64,000 nucleotides of DNA from Pseudomonas bharatica CSV86. Its GTDB lineage: Bacteria; Pseudomonadota; Gammaproteobacteria; Pseudomonadales; Pseudomonadaceae. The stretch spans positions 1,116,001 through 1,180,000 of the forward strand of contig NZ_AMWJ02000001.1 in NCBI RefSeq assembly GCF_000319305.2. The letters run 5' to 3'. Shown here piece by piece: positions 9,466-19,117 of this stretch. The notes under the pieces are model-generated. The model was not told the origin of the DNA. It did no database searches and saw nothing but the letters and a program-made list of their open reading frames with translations. Made by a program: the position numbers and the translations under genes. Positions within the stretch are counted from its first letter, which is position 1. Every line of letters begins with the position of its first letter.

Positions 9466-9576
9466 TCAATATTACTCCTATATTTCTAGTATTGTCGAAA
9501 TGATGTACGCAGCCTACTTGCGTTTATCCGACCTGTCAACTATAATTCTAGAAACATCGAATTATTGGGGCGTGCT
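9466..9576. promoter_or_regulatory. Divergent promoter/operator between permease and arsR-like gene (copy 1)
   Basis: Towards arsR: TTGCGT (9518-9523), 17 bp, TATAAT (9541-9546). Towards the permease: TTGACA on the minus strand, overlapping the same DNA. Two related sequences of the form TTCTAG-N4/5-TCGAA lie at about 9483-9500 and 9546-9562; the second is inside the inverted repeat AATTC...GAATT (9544-9563). They are candidate ArsR operators. Identical regions occur at 26208-26318 and 52230-52340. Confidence 0.6.
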
Positions 9577-9891
9577 ATGGATCACGAAAAGGTTGCAGCC
9601 AGCTTAGCTGAGCTAGGGAATAGTCACCGACTGTCCGTGTTCCGCTTTCTGGTCAAAGCTGGCCATGATGGGGCTTCGGTCGGAGATATCCAGAAGGGGC
9701 TGGGTATTCCTGCTTCGACGCTATCACATCACCTTGCGCGCATGGCCAAGGTAGGGCTGATCCGGCAGGAGAAACATAGCCGCACGATTGTCTGTATACC
9801 CGAGTATGGGCACCTAGAGAATTTGATCGGTTTCTTACAAGAGGAATGTTGTGCAGGTGTCCGGATTGCGCATGAACCAGAACCGCTTTGA
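9577..9891 (+). CDS. ArsR-family metalloregulator, IS passenger (copy 1)
   Basis: 104 residues from ATG 9577 (a TTG 12 bp upstream is less likely, since the GGGG ribosome site at 9567-9570 would be inside). A winged-helix repressor: 'GDIQKGLGIPASTLSHHLARMAKVGLI' is the recognition helix region, and a C-terminal 'EECCAGV' supplies a vicinal Cys pair that could bind As(III)/Sb(III) or a soft metal. It probably represses itself and the divergent permease-transposase unit and is released by metal; this is inferred. Confidence 0.88.
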   Translation: MDHEKVAASLAELGNSHRLSVFRFLVKAGHDGASVGDIQKGLGIPASTLSHHLARMAKVGLIRQEKHSRTIVCIPEYGHLENLIGFLQEECCAGVRIAHEPEPL

Positions 9892-10253
9892 CGCTTGCCC
9901 AGCTCTCGCTGTCCTCCCTAGTCAGCATCGCTATGAAGACTCAGGCGAAGGTGGAAACAGAAAATTGGCAGTAGAGTAGGCTGAAGAGGATCAATCAGAT
10001 AATCCGCTGAGAAAGATTTTCTTCTTTACATCTTTGGCATTTTATCAACCAGAAATTCCGGATACCCGAAAAACGAAGAATGAATGTCTTGCATGTAGTG
10101 CAGAGAAAAATAGCCTACGACGCGACCAAGGGTTAATGTGCGCGCCGTTCAAGCTTGATTAGACTGCACCCGAATTTTTTCATGGCGTCCAACCGTGCGC
10201 CATGATGCCCCGGTCGCCGGTGTGGCGGCCGGGCCTGTTCTGAAGGAGTACGC

Positions 10254-11648
10254 ATGGCTGTCTACAACTACGACGTAGTGGTGCTGGGTTCCGGCCCCGC
10301 AGGAGAAGGGGCGGCAATGAATGCCGCCAAGGCAGGACGCAAGGTGGCGATGGTCGATAGCCGTCGCCAGGTCGGCGGCAACTGCACCCATCTGGGCACC
10401 ATCCCGTCCAAGGCCCTGCGTCACTCGGTGCGCCAGATCATGCAGTTCAACACCAACCCGATGTTCCGGGCCATTGGCGAACCGCGCTGGTTCTCCTTCC
10501 CCGACGTGCTCAAGAGCGCCGAGAAGGTGATTTCCAAGCAGGTTGCCTCGCGCACCGGCTACTACGCGCGCAACCGCGTCGACGTCTTCGTCGGCACCGG
10601 CAGCTTCGCCGACGAGCAGACCGTGGAAGTGGTCTGCGCCAATGGTGTGGTCGAGAAACTGGTGGCCAAGCACATCATCATCGCCACCGGCTCGCGCCCT
10701 TATCGCCCTGCCGATATCGATTTCCACCACCCGCGCATCTACGATAGCGACACCATCCTCAGCCTCGGCCACACCCCGCGCAAGCTGATCGTCTACGGCG
10801 CCGGTGTGATCGGTTGCGAATATGCGTCGATCTTCAGCGGCCTGGGTGTCCTGGTGGAGCTGGTGGACAACCGTGGCCAGTTGCTGAGCTTCCTCGATTC
10901 GGAAATCTCCCAGGCCCTGAGCTATCACTTCAGCAACAACAACATCACCGTACGCCACAACGAAGAGTACGAGCGCGTCGAAGGTCTGGACAACGGGGTG
11001 ATCCTGCACCTGAAGTCGGGCAAGAAGATCAAGGCCGACGCTTTGCTGTGGTGCAACGGCCGCACCGGCAACACCGACAAGCTCGGGCTGGAAAACATCG
11101 GCATCAAGGTCAACAGCCGTGGCCAGATCGAAGTGGACGAGGCCTACCGTACCCAGGTGCCGAATATCTACGGCGCCGGTGACGTGATCGGCTGGCCGAG
11201 CCTGGCCAGTGCCGCCCACGACCAGGGCCGTTCCGCTGCAGGCAGCATCGTCGACAATGGCAGCTGGCGCTTCGTCAACGACGTGCCGACCGGGATCTAC
11301 ACCATTCCCGAGATCAGCTCGATCGGCAAGAACGAGCAGGAACTGACCCAGGCCAAGGTGCCTTACGAAGTGGGCAAGGCCTTCTTCAAGAGCATGGCCC
11401 GGGCGCAGATCGCCGGCGAGCCGCAAGGGATGCTGAAGATCCTGTTCCACCGTGAAACCCTGCAGATCCTCGGTGTGCACTGCTTCGGCTACCAGGCGTC
11501 GGAGATCGTCCATATCGGCCAGGCCATCATGGATCAGCCGGGTGAGCGCAATACCCTGAAGTACTTCGTCAACACCACCTTCAACTACCCGACCATGGCC
11601 GAAGCCTATCGGGTAGCGGCCTACGATGGCCTCAACCGGCTTTTTTGA
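10254..11648 (+). CDS. sthA: Soluble pyridine nucleotide transhydrogenase SthA
   Basis: 464 residues; the flavoprotein that interconverts NADH and NADPH in the cytoplasm. FAD motif '[17 protein letters not shown]' at the N-terminus, NAD(P) motif '[15 protein letters not shown]' near residue 180, C-terminal dimerisation domain. As expected for SthA, the disulfide region reads '[15 protein letters not shown]' with only one cysteine, which separates it from lipoamide/glutathione reductases. RBS GAAGGAG lies 8 bp upstream of ATG 10254. IS copy 1 ends 186 bp upstream, so the native promoter region is probably mostly intact. Confidence 0.97.
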   Translation: MAVYNYDVVVLGSGPAGEGAAMNAAKAGRKVAMVDSRRQVGGNCTHLGTIPSKALRHSVRQIMQFNTNPMFRAIGEPRWFSFPDVLKSAEKVISKQVASRTGYYARNRVDVFVGTGSFADEQTVEVVCANGVVEKLVAKHIIIATGSRPYRPADIDFHHPRIYDSDTILSLGHTPRKLIVYGAGVIGCEYASIFSGLGVLVELVDNRGQLLSFLDSEISQALSYHFSNNNITVRHNEEYERVEGLDNGVILHLKSGKKIKADALLWCNGRTGNTDKLGLENIGIKVNSRGQIEVDEAYRTQVPNIYGAGDVIGWPSLASAAHDQGRSAAGSIVDNGSWRFVNDVPTGIYTIPEISSIGKNEQELTQAKVPYEVGKAFFKSMARAQIAGEPQGMLKILFHRETLQILGVHCFGYQASEIVHIGQAIMDQPGERNTLKYFVNTTFNYPTMAEAYRVAAYDGLNRLF

Positions 11649-11690
11649 GCGGCTCCGGCCGGTGGCCTGAGCCGGCCGGGGAGATCGATT

Positions 11691-12412
11691 TCAGCGATTC
11701 CCGAGGGTGGCAGTGGCCAAACCGGGAAAGTCTGTAATCAGGCTGTCCACGCCGAAGTCGGCGAGTCGGCGCATCAGCGCCGGCTCGTTGACTGTCCACA
11801 CCGACACGTGCAATCCCTGGCGCTGGGCCTTGACCAGCCGCTCGGGCTGCACAGCGTCCAGTTCAATGCCAGCAGCTCGCAACCGTAGTTCTGCGCGACC
11901 TTCAGCGGGTCGAGCCAGGCATATTCCGCCACCAGCCCGCGGGAAATGTCCGGGACCAGTTCCTGGGCGGCACCCAGTACTTCGCGGGAGCTGGAGGTGA
12001 TGGTCACCTTGTCCAGCAGGTCGAAGCGCTGGGCCATTTCGCGAATGGCCAGGACGGTGGTTGCCGCACGGGTGCGCGAGGCGCTCTTGACCTCCAGTTG
12101 CCAGTGCTCGAACGGGCATTTCTCGAACAGCTCCTCAAGGCGCGGGATAGGGCAGGGCTGCACCCAGCCCGGACCACCCTTGCGCGCGTCGTAGGTCACC
12201 AGGTCGGCGGCGGGATGCTCGACCACCTTGCCGCGGCGGCCGGTGGTGCGTTTCAGGGTCAGGTCATGGATCACCATCAGCTCGTTGTCGGCCGAAAGGT
12301 GCAGGTCGAGTTCGCAGCTCCGCACGCCGTGCCCGAGGCACTGCTGGAAGCTGGTCAGGGTGTTTTCCGGGGCTTCGCCCTTGGCGCCGCGATGGCCGTA
12401 GATCTGCGTCAC
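11691..12412 (-). pseudogene. glpQ: Glycerophosphodiester phosphodiesterase, frameshifted
   Basis: Hydrolyses glycerophosphodiesters to glycerol-3-phosphate. The N-terminal part from GTG 12412 (VTQIYGHRGAKGEAPENTL, with the catalytic HRG and E) reads to about 11855; the rest, including 'GLHVSVWTVNEP' and 'GVDSLITDFPG', continues in another frame to the stop at 11691. Restoring one G in CTG(G)TG near 11850 gives a continuous ~240-residue protein. The start is supported by AAGGA 7 bp upstream. The lesion is one of many single-base losses in runs in this window, so a sequencing error is as likely as a real pseudogene. Confidence 0.85.
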
Positions 12413-12449
12413 GTTTGTTCCTTCAATGAAAAAGACCGAAAGCTGAAAA

Positions 12450-13036
12450 TCAGGAAGTCGGTGGGGCGTTCTGTTCCAGTGCCTGGCGGCGTTGCTGTTG
12501 CTGGCGTTGCAGGATATAGCGGGCGAGCAACTGGCGCTGGGCATCGCTCATGTCGATGAATTCGCAGCCCAGCTCGTAGCTGCCGTCGGTCCGCCTGGCG
12601 CAATGGGTGACCTTGCCGCGCAGGAGCAGGCCGGAAGCCCGGGCATCAGCACCATCTTGAGGGCGACGCGGCTGCCGGGCTCGAAGGGCTCGGGGCTGTT
12701 GAACTCGATCCCGCCTTCGGAGAGTTTTACCGGTTGCGGTGCGCCGATCTCGCCGATCAAGGTCTGCGCGAGTACCGCGCTGAGCAGGTCGATGCGTTTG
12801 TTCTGGGCCTTGAGGAAGGCGGCGAGGGTGCGGTCCTTCTCGCTCAGCTGGCGCAGCAGGTGCTGGGATTCGAACTCGCTCAGGTGCAGTTCGCTCAGCA
12901 GATTGAACAGCGGGGAATCATCTTGCAATAAGTCCGTGCCAAGGGCCTCCGCTGCGCTCAGCGGGCTAATTTCCAGTGCGATCCTGTCGTCGATACGGTA
13001 GTATTCGCGGCGATCTTCTTCATCTAATGTCGACAT
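12450..13036 (-). pseudogene. PilZ-domain protein, frameshifted
   Basis: ATG 13036 (MSTLDEEDRREYYRIDD) opens a protein with an N-terminal helical region and a C-terminal PilZ-like domain ('LSEGGIEFNSPEPFEPGSRVAL'); PilZ domains bind cyclic-di-GMP. An 'RxxxR'-like segment, REYYR, lies near residue 10. The frame breaks near 12640, where CCCCGG seems to have lost one C; the other frame then gives 'RASGLLLRGKV', 'ELGCEFIDMSD' and a Gln-rich tail ending at 12450. The repaired length is about 195 residues. It is divergent from lolC. A sequencing error is possible. Confidence 0.8.
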
Positions 13037-13130
13037 GGCGAACCCATGGTTACGGCGGTGGTCTGAGTGTAAATCCGCTGTCCTGCCCCCGCCACAAGGA
13101 CGTTCCTCTTTCATCCGAACAAGCCCCGAC

Positions 13131-14381
13131 ATGTTCAGACCTCTTTTCGTCTACATCGGCACGCGCTACACCCGTGCCAAGCGTCGCAACCACTTCGTCT
13201 CGTTCATTTCCCTGACCTCGATGATCGGCCTCGCCCTTGGCGTGGTGGTGATGATCGTGGTGCTCTCGGTCATGAACGGTTTCGACCATGAGATGCGTAC
13301 CCGGGTCCTGGGCATGGTCCCTCATGCGACCCTCGAGACCGGGCAACCGCTGACCGACTGGCCAGCCCTTGCCGATCAAGTAAAGCAGAATCCATCGGTG
13401 CTCGATGTCGCGCCCTTCACCCAGATGCAGGGGTTGCTGACCCACGCCGGCAAGGTACAGAAGGTCCTGCTCAATGGGGTTGACCCGGCGCAGGAGCGCA
13501 AGGTTTCGATTATCGGCGACTTTATCCGGCAGGGGCGGCTGGAAGACCTGGCGCCCGGCGACTTCGGCATCATGATCGGCGACAAGGCCGCGAGCAGGCT
13601 GGGTGTCGGCATCGGCGACAAGGTGACCTTCGTCGCCCCCGAGGTCACCGTGACCCCGGCCGGCATGTTCCCGCGCATGAAGCGCTTCACCGTGGTCGGC
13701 ACCTTCCATGTCGGCGCAGGCGAGATCGATGGCTTCCTGGGGCTGACCAACATCGCCGACCTGTCGCGCCTGCATCGCTGGAAACCGGACCAGGTCCAGG
13801 GCCTGCGCCTGAAGTTCGACGACCTGTTCCAGGCCCCGCGCATTGCCTACAACATTGCCCATCAACTGGGCGACCAGGAGTTCTACGCCCGCGACTGGAC
13901 CCGCAGCTACGGCAACCTGTACCAGGCGATCCGCATGGAGAAGGCGATGATCGGCCTGCTCCTGTTGCTGATCGTCGCGGTGGCGGCGTTCAACATCATT
14001 TCCACCCTGGTCATGGTGGTGAACGACAAGCGCGGCGATATCGCCATCCTGCGTACCCTGGGCTCCACGCCGCGGCAGATCATGGCGATCTTCATGGTCC
14101 AGGGCACCATCATCGGCGTGCTCGGTACCGCCATCGGTGCCGTCGTCGGCATCCTCGCGGCGCTGAATGTCAGCGCCGCCATCGCCGGTCTGGAAACCCT
14201 GATCGGCCATAAATTCCTCAACGCCGACGTCTACTTCATCGACTACCTGCCGTCCCGGATCATGGCCGAGGACGTATGGATGGTCTGCGGCGCGGCGCTG
14301 GTCCTGAGTTTCCTCGCCACCTTGTATCCGGCCTGGCGTGCGGCACGCACCCAGCCTGCGGAGGCGCTTCGTTATGAGTGA
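13131..14381 (+). CDS. lolC: Lipoprotein-releasing ABC transporter permease LolC
   Basis: About 416 residues from ATG 13131 ([20 protein letters not shown]). One N-terminal and three C-terminal transmembrane segments flank a large periplasmic domain, the type VII/LolC topology. With LolD and LolE it extracts outer-membrane lipoproteins from the inner membrane and hands them to LolA. The stop overlaps the lolD start. It is a clear paralogue of LolE at 15153, sharing '[11 protein letters not shown]' and 'FSFLATxYPAWRA'-like ends. Confidence 0.95.
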   Translation: MFRPLFVYIGTRYTRAKRRNHFVSFISLTSMIGLALGVVVMIVVLSVMNGFDHEMRTRVLGMVPHATLETGQPLTDWPALADQVKQNPSVLDVAPFTQMQGLLTHAGKVQKVLLNGVDPAQERKVSIIGDFIRQGRLEDLAPGDFGIMIGDKAASRLGVGIGDKVTFVAPEVTVTPAGMFPRMKRFTVVGTFHVGAGEIDGFLGLTNIADLSRLHRWKPDQVQGLRLKFDDLFQAPRIAYNIAHQLGDQEFYARDWTRSYGNLYQAIRMEKAMIGLLLLLIVAVAAFNIISTLVMVVNDKRGDIAILRTLGSTPRQIMAIFMVQGTIIGVLGTAIGAVVGILAALNVSAAIAGLETLIGHKFLNADVYFIDYLPSRIMAEDVWMVCGAALVLSFLATLYPAWRAARTQPAEALRYE

Positions 14382-15072
14382 GTTGGGCATGAGTGATAAA
14401 GCCGTACTGAGTTGCCGCAACCTGGGCAAGTCCTATGACGAGGGCCCGGAGTCGGTGCAGGTGCTGTCGAACCTGCAATTGGAACTGTTCCCCGGCGAGC
14501 GCGTGGCCATCGTCGGCAGTTCCGGATCGGGCAAGAGCACCTTGCTCAACCTGCTGGGTGGCCTCGATACCCCGAGCCAGGGCAGCGTGTGGCTGGCCGG
14601 CGAGGAACTGTCCGCCCTTGGCGAACGTGCCCGCGGCCTGCTGCGCAACCGCGCGCTGGGCTTCGTCTACCAGTTCCACCACTTGCTGCCCGAGTTCACC
14701 GCGCTGGAGAACGTGTGCATGCCGCTGTTGATCGGTCGTACCGCGATTCCCGAAGCCCGCGAGCGTGCCGAGGCGTTGCTCAAGCGCGTCGGCCTCGGTC
14801 ATCGCCTGGGGCACAAGCCGGCCGAGCTGTCCGGTGGCGAGCGCCAGCGCGTGGCGATCGCCCGGGCGCTGGTCAACCGTCCCGGCCTGGTGATGCTCGA
14901 CGAGCCGACCGGCAACCTCGACCAGCACACCGCCCAGGGTATCCAGGACCTGATGCGCGAATTGAGCACCTCGTCGCAGACCGCCTTCCTGGTGGTGACC
15001 CATGACCTGAACCTGGCCCGGCAGATGGACCGCGTGCTGCGCCTGGAAGAGGGCCACCTGGTTCCGATCTGA
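14374..15072 (+). CDS. lolD: Lipoprotein-releasing ABC transporter ATPase LolD
   Basis: ABC ATPase with Walker A '[16 protein letters not shown]', signature '[16 protein letters not shown]', Walker B '[12 protein letters not shown]' and the switch His in 'LVVTHDL'. Two starts are possible: ATG 14374 has GGAGG at 14360-14364 and overlaps lolC by 8 bp; ATG 14389 gives the 227-residue length common in Pseudomonas but has a weaker ribosome site. The first is given here. It powers LolCE-driven lipoprotein release. Confidence 0.95.
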   Translation: MSELGMSDKAVLSCRNLGKSYDEGPESVQVLSNLQLELFPGERVAIVGSSGSGKSTLLNLLGGLDTPSQGSVWLAGEELSALGERARGLLRNRALGFVYQFHHLLPEFTALENVCMPLLIGRTAIPEARERAEALLKRVGLGHRLGHKPAELSGGERQRVAIARALVNRPGLVMLDEPTGNLDQHTAQGIQDLMRELSTSSQTAFLVVTHDLNLARQMDRVLRLEEGHLVPI

Positions 15073-15093
15073 AGCGTCGATCTGACTCGTGGC

Positions 15094-15120
15094 GGGCGCC
15101 CGTGGCATAGCCGGGCGCCC
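15094..15120 (+). terminator. GC-rich stem-loop between lolD and lolE
   Basis: GGGCGCCCG (15094-15102) pairs perfectly with CGGGCGCCC (15112-15120) around a 9-base loop, followed by TGGTCGTTTT. It may attenuate read-through from lolCD into lolE or protect the mRNA 3' end; the short T run makes a full terminator uncertain. Confidence 0.5.
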
Positions 15121-15152
15121 TGGTCGTTTTCCTTGCTTGGGTGCATCACTTC

Positions 15153-16397
15153 ATGTTCAGACCCTTGTCCATATTCATCGGCGCTCGCTACACCCGCGCC
15201 AAGCGCCGCAACCACTTCATCTCGTTCATTTCCATGACCTCGATGATCGGCCTGTCCCTGGGCGTGCTGGCGATGATCACCGTGCTCTCGGTGATGAACG
15301 GCTTCCAGCGCGAAATGAGCGCGCGCATTCTCGGCATGGTGCCCCACGCCATGATCATCGGCGCCAAGCCGCTGGATGACTGGCAGCCGGTGGCTGCGGC
15401 CGCCCTGAAGAATCCCGAGGTAGTCGCCGCGGTACCCTTCACCGAAATGGAAGGCATGCTCTCCTACAAGGGTTCGATGCAGCCGATCCAGGTCAGTGGC
15501 ATCGACCCGGCCCAGGAAGGCAAGGTCTCGATCGTCACCCAACACATCGTCCAGGGCAGCCTTGAAGACCTGAAACCAGGCGAATTTGGCGTGGTCGTCG
15601 GCGAAATCACTGCGCGGCGCTTCCGTCTCAATGTCGGTGACAAGCTGACCCTGATCGTTCCGGAAGCGAGCAGCGAGCCGGGTGGTATCACGCCGCGCAT
15701 GCAGCGCTTGAACGTGGTCGGCATCTTCAAGGTCGGTGCCGAACTGGACGGGTCCATGGCCATGATCCATATGGCCGATGCCGCGCAGATGCAGCGCTGG
15801 GAGCCGAACCAGGTGCAAAGCGTGCGCCTGAAGATCAAGGACCTGTATGCCGCGCCGGCGGTCTCCGGCGCCATCGCCGGCAGCCTCGGCGACGGCTATC
15901 GTGCCGACGACTGGACCCACACCCAGGGCAGCCTGTTCAGCGCGATGAAGATGGAAAAGACCATGATCGGCCTGTTGCTGCTGATGATCATCGCGGTGGC
16001 GGCCTTCAACATCATCGCCACCCTGATCATGGTGGTGAACGACAAGGGGGCCGACATTGCGATCCTGCGCACCATCGGTGCCACACCGGGGCAGATCATG
16101 GGCACCTTCATGGTCCAGGGCAGCCTGATCGGTGTGGTCGGCACCCTGATCGGCGGCGTGCTGGGCGTGGCCCTGGCACTGAACGTCAGCGACGTGGTGG
16201 GCTGGATCGAGCGCGTCAGCGGCCAGCACATCTTCACCTCCGACGTGTACTTCATCAGTTCGCTGCCGTCGGAACTGCAATGGGGCGATGTGGTGCTGAT
16301 CTGCAGTGCCGGCCTGGTGATGAGCTTCCTCGCCACCATTTATCCGGCCTGGCGTGCCTCGCAGGTCGAGCCGGCGATGGCGCTGCGCTACGAATAA
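15153..16397 (+). CDS. lolE: Lipoprotein-releasing ABC transporter permease LolE
   Basis: 414 residues from ATG 15153 ([20 protein letters not shown]; a GTG at 15141 is an alternative). Four membrane segments (one N-terminal, three C-terminal) and a periplasmic domain, as in LolC. It forms the heterodimeric channel with LolC and LolD at the inner membrane and binds the lipoprotein substrate. An 80-bp gap with a stem-loop separates it from lolD. Confidence 0.95.
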   Translation: MFRPLSIFIGARYTRAKRRNHFISFISMTSMIGLSLGVLAMITVLSVMNGFQREMSARILGMVPHAMIIGAKPLDDWQPVAAAALKNPEVVAAVPFTEMEGMLSYKGSMQPIQVSGIDPAQEGKVSIVTQHIVQGSLEDLKPGEFGVVVGEITARRFRLNVGDKLTLIVPEASSEPGGITPRMQRLNVVGIFKVGAELDGSMAMIHMADAAQMQRWEPNQVQSVRLKIKDLYAAPAVSGAIAGSLGDGYRADDWTHTQGSLFSAMKMEKTMIGLLLLMIIAVAAFNIIATLIMVVNDKGADIAILRTIGATPGQIMGTFMVQGSLIGVVGTLIGGVLGVALALNVSDVVGWIERVSGQHIFTSDVYFISSLPSELQWGDVVLICSAGLVMSFLATIYPAWRASQVEPAMALRYE

Positions 16398-16403
16398 GCC
16401 GGA

Positions 16404-17744
16404 TCAGGCGGCGGGCAGCTCGATGATGAATCGGGTCCAGCCCTGCGCCGATTCGGCGCGAATGCTGCCGCCATGGGCGCGGACGATGGATTGGGTGATG
16501 GCCAGGCCCAGTCCGGCATGCTCGCTGCTGCCGGCCCGGCGTGCCGGATCGGCGCGGTAGAATCGGTCGAACAGGCGCGGCAACAGCGCCGCGTCGATCG
16601 GCTCGCCGCGATTGGCGACTTCCAGGTGAATCCCGCCGTCGCGTTCTTCGATACTGACCCTGATTTCCCCATCGCCGGGGGTGAAGCGCAGGGCGTTGTC
16701 CAGCAGGTTGGACAGGGCGCGCCGCAGCATATGCCGGTCGCCGGCCAGGATCGCTTCTCCCGTGCGGCTCAAGCCAACCCCGGTGTCCTCGGCCAGCGCG
16801 CCGTAATACTCCAGCAACGCATCCGCTTCCCCGTGCAGCGCCAGCGGCTCGCGATTGGGCATCAGCAGGCCGTGGTCGGCCTTGGCCAGGTACAGCATGT
16901 CGTTGACCATCTGCGCCATCCGTTGCAGCTCTTCCAGGTTGCCGTGCAGGGCTTCCCGGTATTCGTCCAGGCTGCGCGGGCGGGTCAGGGTGACCTGGGT
17001 GTGGGTCAGCAGGTTGGACAGCGGCGTGCGCAGCTCATGGGCGATATCCGCGGAGAAGGCTGAAAGGCGCTGGAAAGCGTCGTCCAGGCGTTCGAGCATG
17101 GCGTTCATGGTGCTGGCCAGCTCCGCCAGTTCCACGGGCATTTGCTCGACCGGCAGGCGCGTGGTCAGCGAGCGTGCGGACACGCTGGCGGCCACTTCGC
17201 CCATCCGGCGCAAGGGGCGCAGGCCGCTGCGCGCGGCCCAGGCGCCGAGCAGCGCAGTGGCCAGGGCGCTGAGGCCGACGGTCAGCCAGATCAGGTGCTG
17301 CATGCGCTGCAGGAAATGCTGGTGGTGGGTGATATCGAGGTACAAGGTCAGGCGGGCGTGGGGCAATTGCACGTCGAGGCTGCGGTAATCGCTGTGGTCG
17401 GCGTGCAGGGTAGCGAGGCCTGGCGTGCCCGGGCTGTCGGGCAGGTTGCTGCGGCTGGCGAACCACAGGCTGCCGTCCTGGCCTTGCAGGCGCAAGGCGA
17501 GATCCGCCTGGTGAGCCAGTTCTTCCTTCAGCCCGGCAAGCCGGGATTCGAGGGCGGCAGGGCTGTCGACACCTTCAAGGATACGTTGCAGCACTGGCAG
17601 GCGGCTGTTCAGCAATTGCTGGTCCAGCTCGACGAAATGCGCCTCGCTGGCGCGGCTGAACAGTATGCCCGCCAACAACGAAACCACCGCCGTGCAGGCA
17701 GCGAACAGCAGGGCCAGGCGTACGCCGAGGGACAGGCGGGGCAT
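16404..17744 (-). CDS. copS: Heavy-metal sensor histidine kinase CopS/CusS-like (core copy)
   Basis: 446 residues. A transmembrane helix (about 8-28), a periplasmic sensor domain, a second helix (about 150-175), HAMP ('SGLRPLRRMGEVAASVSAR'), the H box 'FSADIAHELRTPLSNLLTH' and the ATPase boxes 'LSNLLDNALRFTP', 'LFDRFYRADPARR' and 'GLGLAITQSIV'. It belongs to the CusS/CopS group of periplasmic Cu(I)/Ag(I) sensors. Its start overlaps the regulator stop (ATGA at 17744). The island carries a second pair at 38987-41042, so this is the resident chromosomal copy. Unlike the island kinase, the frame is intact. Confidence 0.92.
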   Translation of the reverse strand: MPRLSLGVRLALLFAACTAVVSLLAGILFSRASEAHFVELDQQLLNSRLPVLQRILEGVDSPAALESRLAGLKEELAHQADLALRLQGQDGSLWFASRSNLPDSPGTPGLATLHADHSDYRSLDVQLPHARLTLYLDITHHQHFLQRMQHLIWLTVGLSALATALLGAWAARSGLRPLRRMGEVAASVSARSLTTRLPVEQMPVELAELASTMNAMLERLDDAFQRLSAFSADIAHELRTPLSNLLTHTQVTLTRPRSLDEYREALHGNLEELQRMAQMVNDMLYLAKADHGLLMPNREPLALHGEADALLEYYGALAEDTGVGLSRTGEAILAGDRHMLRRALSNLLDNALRFTPGDGEIRVSIEERDGGIHLEVANRGEPIDAALLPRLFDRFYRADPARRAGSSEHAGLGLAITQSIVRAHGGSIRAESAQGWTRFIIELPAA

Positions 17745-18424
17745 CAGGCTCGACGCTCTTCCAGCACATAACCCATGCCGCGCACCGTATGGATCAGCTT
17801 GTTCTCGTGGGCGTCGTCGATTTTCAGGCGCAGACGACGGATCGCCACTTCGATGACGTTGGTGTCGCTGTCGAAATTCATGTCCCAGACCTGGGAGGCG
17901 ATCAGCGACTTGGGCAGCACTTCGCCCTGGCGGCGCAGGAGCAGTTCAAGCAAAGCGAATTCCTTGGCGGTCAGGTCCAGGCGCTGGCCGGCGCGTTCAA
18001 CACGGCGGCGGATCAGGTCCAGGCGCAGGTCGGCCAGGCCGAGGGTGGTTTCCTGCGCCGGATTGCTGCCGCGGCGCAGCAGGGTGCGGACCCGGGCCAG
18101 CAGCTCGGAAAAGGCAAACGGCTTGACCAGGTAATCGTCGGCACCCAGTTCCAGGCCGTGGACGCGGTCCTCGACGGCATCCCGGGCGGTGAGGAACAGC
18201 ACCGGCACGCTGTGGCCGGCGTCGCGCACCGCCTGGAGAATCTGCCAGCCGTCGCGGCCAGGCAGCATTACGTCGAGAATCAGCAGATCGTAGTCGCCGG
18301 TCAGCGCCATGAACTGCCCGGTTTCACCGTCGCTGGCCAGTTCCGTGCTGAACCCGGCCTCGCTGAGGCCCTGGCGCAGGTACTGGCCGGTCTTGGCCTG
18401 GTCTTCGACGATCAGCAGTTTCAT
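17744..18424 (-). CDS. copR: Copper response regulator CopR/CusR-like (core copy)
   Basis: 226 residues of OmpR type. The receiver domain has acidic pocket 'VEDQ', phospho-acceptor '[14 protein letters not shown]' (Asp near 51), Thr in 'LFLTARD' and Lys in 'YLVKPFAF'; the C-terminal winged helix ends '[16 protein letters not shown]' and '[12 protein letters not shown]'. The last part is nearly the same as in the island copy. A CopR-box match lies at 18487-18502 between this gene and the divergent cupredoxin, so it likely controls both. Confidence 0.92.
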   Translation of the reverse strand: MKLLIVEDQAKTGQYLRQGLSEAGFSTELASDGETGQFMALTGDYDLLILDVMLPGRDGWQILQAVRDAGHSVPVLFLTARDAVEDRVHGLELGADDYLVKPFAFSELLARVRTLLRRGSNPAQETTLGLADLRLDLIRRRVERAGQRLDLTAKEFALLELLLRRQGEVLPKSLIASQVWDMNFDSDTNVIEVAIRRLRLKIDDAHENKLIHTVRGMGYVLEERRA

Positions 18425-18486
18425 TGGGGGGCTCGGCTCGGGGTGACGGTGACGTTATACCTGTCCGGCAAAGGAGCAGGGTGAAG

Positions 18487-18502
18487 CTGACAAAGTTGTA
18501 AT
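18487..18502 (+). promoter_or_regulatory. CopR box upstream of the core cupredoxin gene
   Basis: CTGACAAAGTTGTAAT matches the published Pseudomonas CopR box form CTGACA-N5-GTAAT exactly. A GTCAGG half-site follows 6 bp later, as at several island sites. It lies between divergent copR and the cupredoxin gene. Confidence 0.75.
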
Positions 18503-18574
18503 CTTTTCGTCAGGTCGATGCCAGCGCGGTTTTTGCACCATGGCACCCTGAACCGATTGCAACGAGGTACCCCG

Positions 18575-19060
18575 ATGAAACGCGTACTGACCACCGTCCT
18601 GTTTACCTTGCTCAGCCTGCCGGCCCTGGCTGCACCGGGCCAGGGGTTCGCCTTCGGCCAGCCAGCCCCGGCGGCCAAGGCGACCCGGACCGTCGAGGTA
18701 ACCCTGGGAGACATGTACTTCGAGCCGCGTACCCTGGAGGTCAAGGCCGGCGAAACCGTGCGTTTCATAGTGATCAACAAAGGGCAGGTGGCTCATGAGT
18801 TCAACCTCGGCGATACGGCGATGCATGCGGCGCACCAGAAGGAAATGCTCGCCATGGCGCAGATGGATCACTCGAAAATGGGCCACGGCGATATGAACCA
18901 CGGCGTGCAGCACGACGACCCCAACACGGTTCTGGTCCAGCCCGGACAACGTGGGGAACTGACCTGGACGTTCAGCAATTCCGCGCCCATCGAGTTCGCT
19001 TGCAACGTGCCTGGCCACTATCAGGCGGGGATGGTCGGCACGCTGAATATCGCCCGGTGA
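18575..19060 (+). CDS. Periplasmic cupredoxin-domain copper protein (core copy)
   Basis: About 161 residues from ATG 18575 (MKRVLTTVLFTLLSL), with a signal peptide cut after 'LPALAAPG'. Cupredoxin ligands can be seen: His in 'GQVAHEFNLG', then Cys and His in 'FACNVPGHYQAGM' near the C-terminus, plus a Met/His-rich loop ([16 protein letters not shown]). This is the CopI-like family found next to copper two-component genes. A GAGGTACC ribosome site lies just upstream and a CopR box about 70 bp upstream. Two related genes occur on the island (41777 and 42482). Confidence 0.9.
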   Translation: MKRVLTTVLFTLLSLPALAAPGQGFAFGQPAPAAKATRTVEVTLGDMYFEPRTLEVKAGETVRFIVINKGQVAHEFNLGDTAMHAAHQKEMLAMAQMDHSKMGHGDMNHGVQHDDPNTVLVQPGQRGELTWTFSNSAPIEFACNVPGHYQAGMVGTLNIAR

Positions 19061-19117
19061 GCCATCCATGGCTCAAACCCGATAAACTACGGCAATTTCG
19101 TCCTTCAGGTTTGAGCC

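Larger units (their letters stand above)
7083..10067 (-). mobile_element. ISL3-family element with permease/ArsR passengers, copy 1
   Basis: A 2985-bp insertion bounded by imperfect inverted repeats GGGTATACGGATTTA (7083) and GGGTATCCGGAATTT (read inward from 10067). The flanking 8-bp duplication GAAAAACG is perfect (7075-7082 and 10068-10075); 8 bp is usual for ISL3. It carries an ISL3 transposase, a permease and a divergent ArsR gene. The element is inverted relative to copies 2 and 3, with no differences noticed by eye. It sits at the 3' end of apbE. Confidence 0.95.

Noticed and set aside
8431..9891. Permease and arsR as a chromosomal arsenic operon
   Set aside because: They lie inside the terminal inverted repeats and target duplications of the ISL3 element and recur in each copy, so they are passenger genes.
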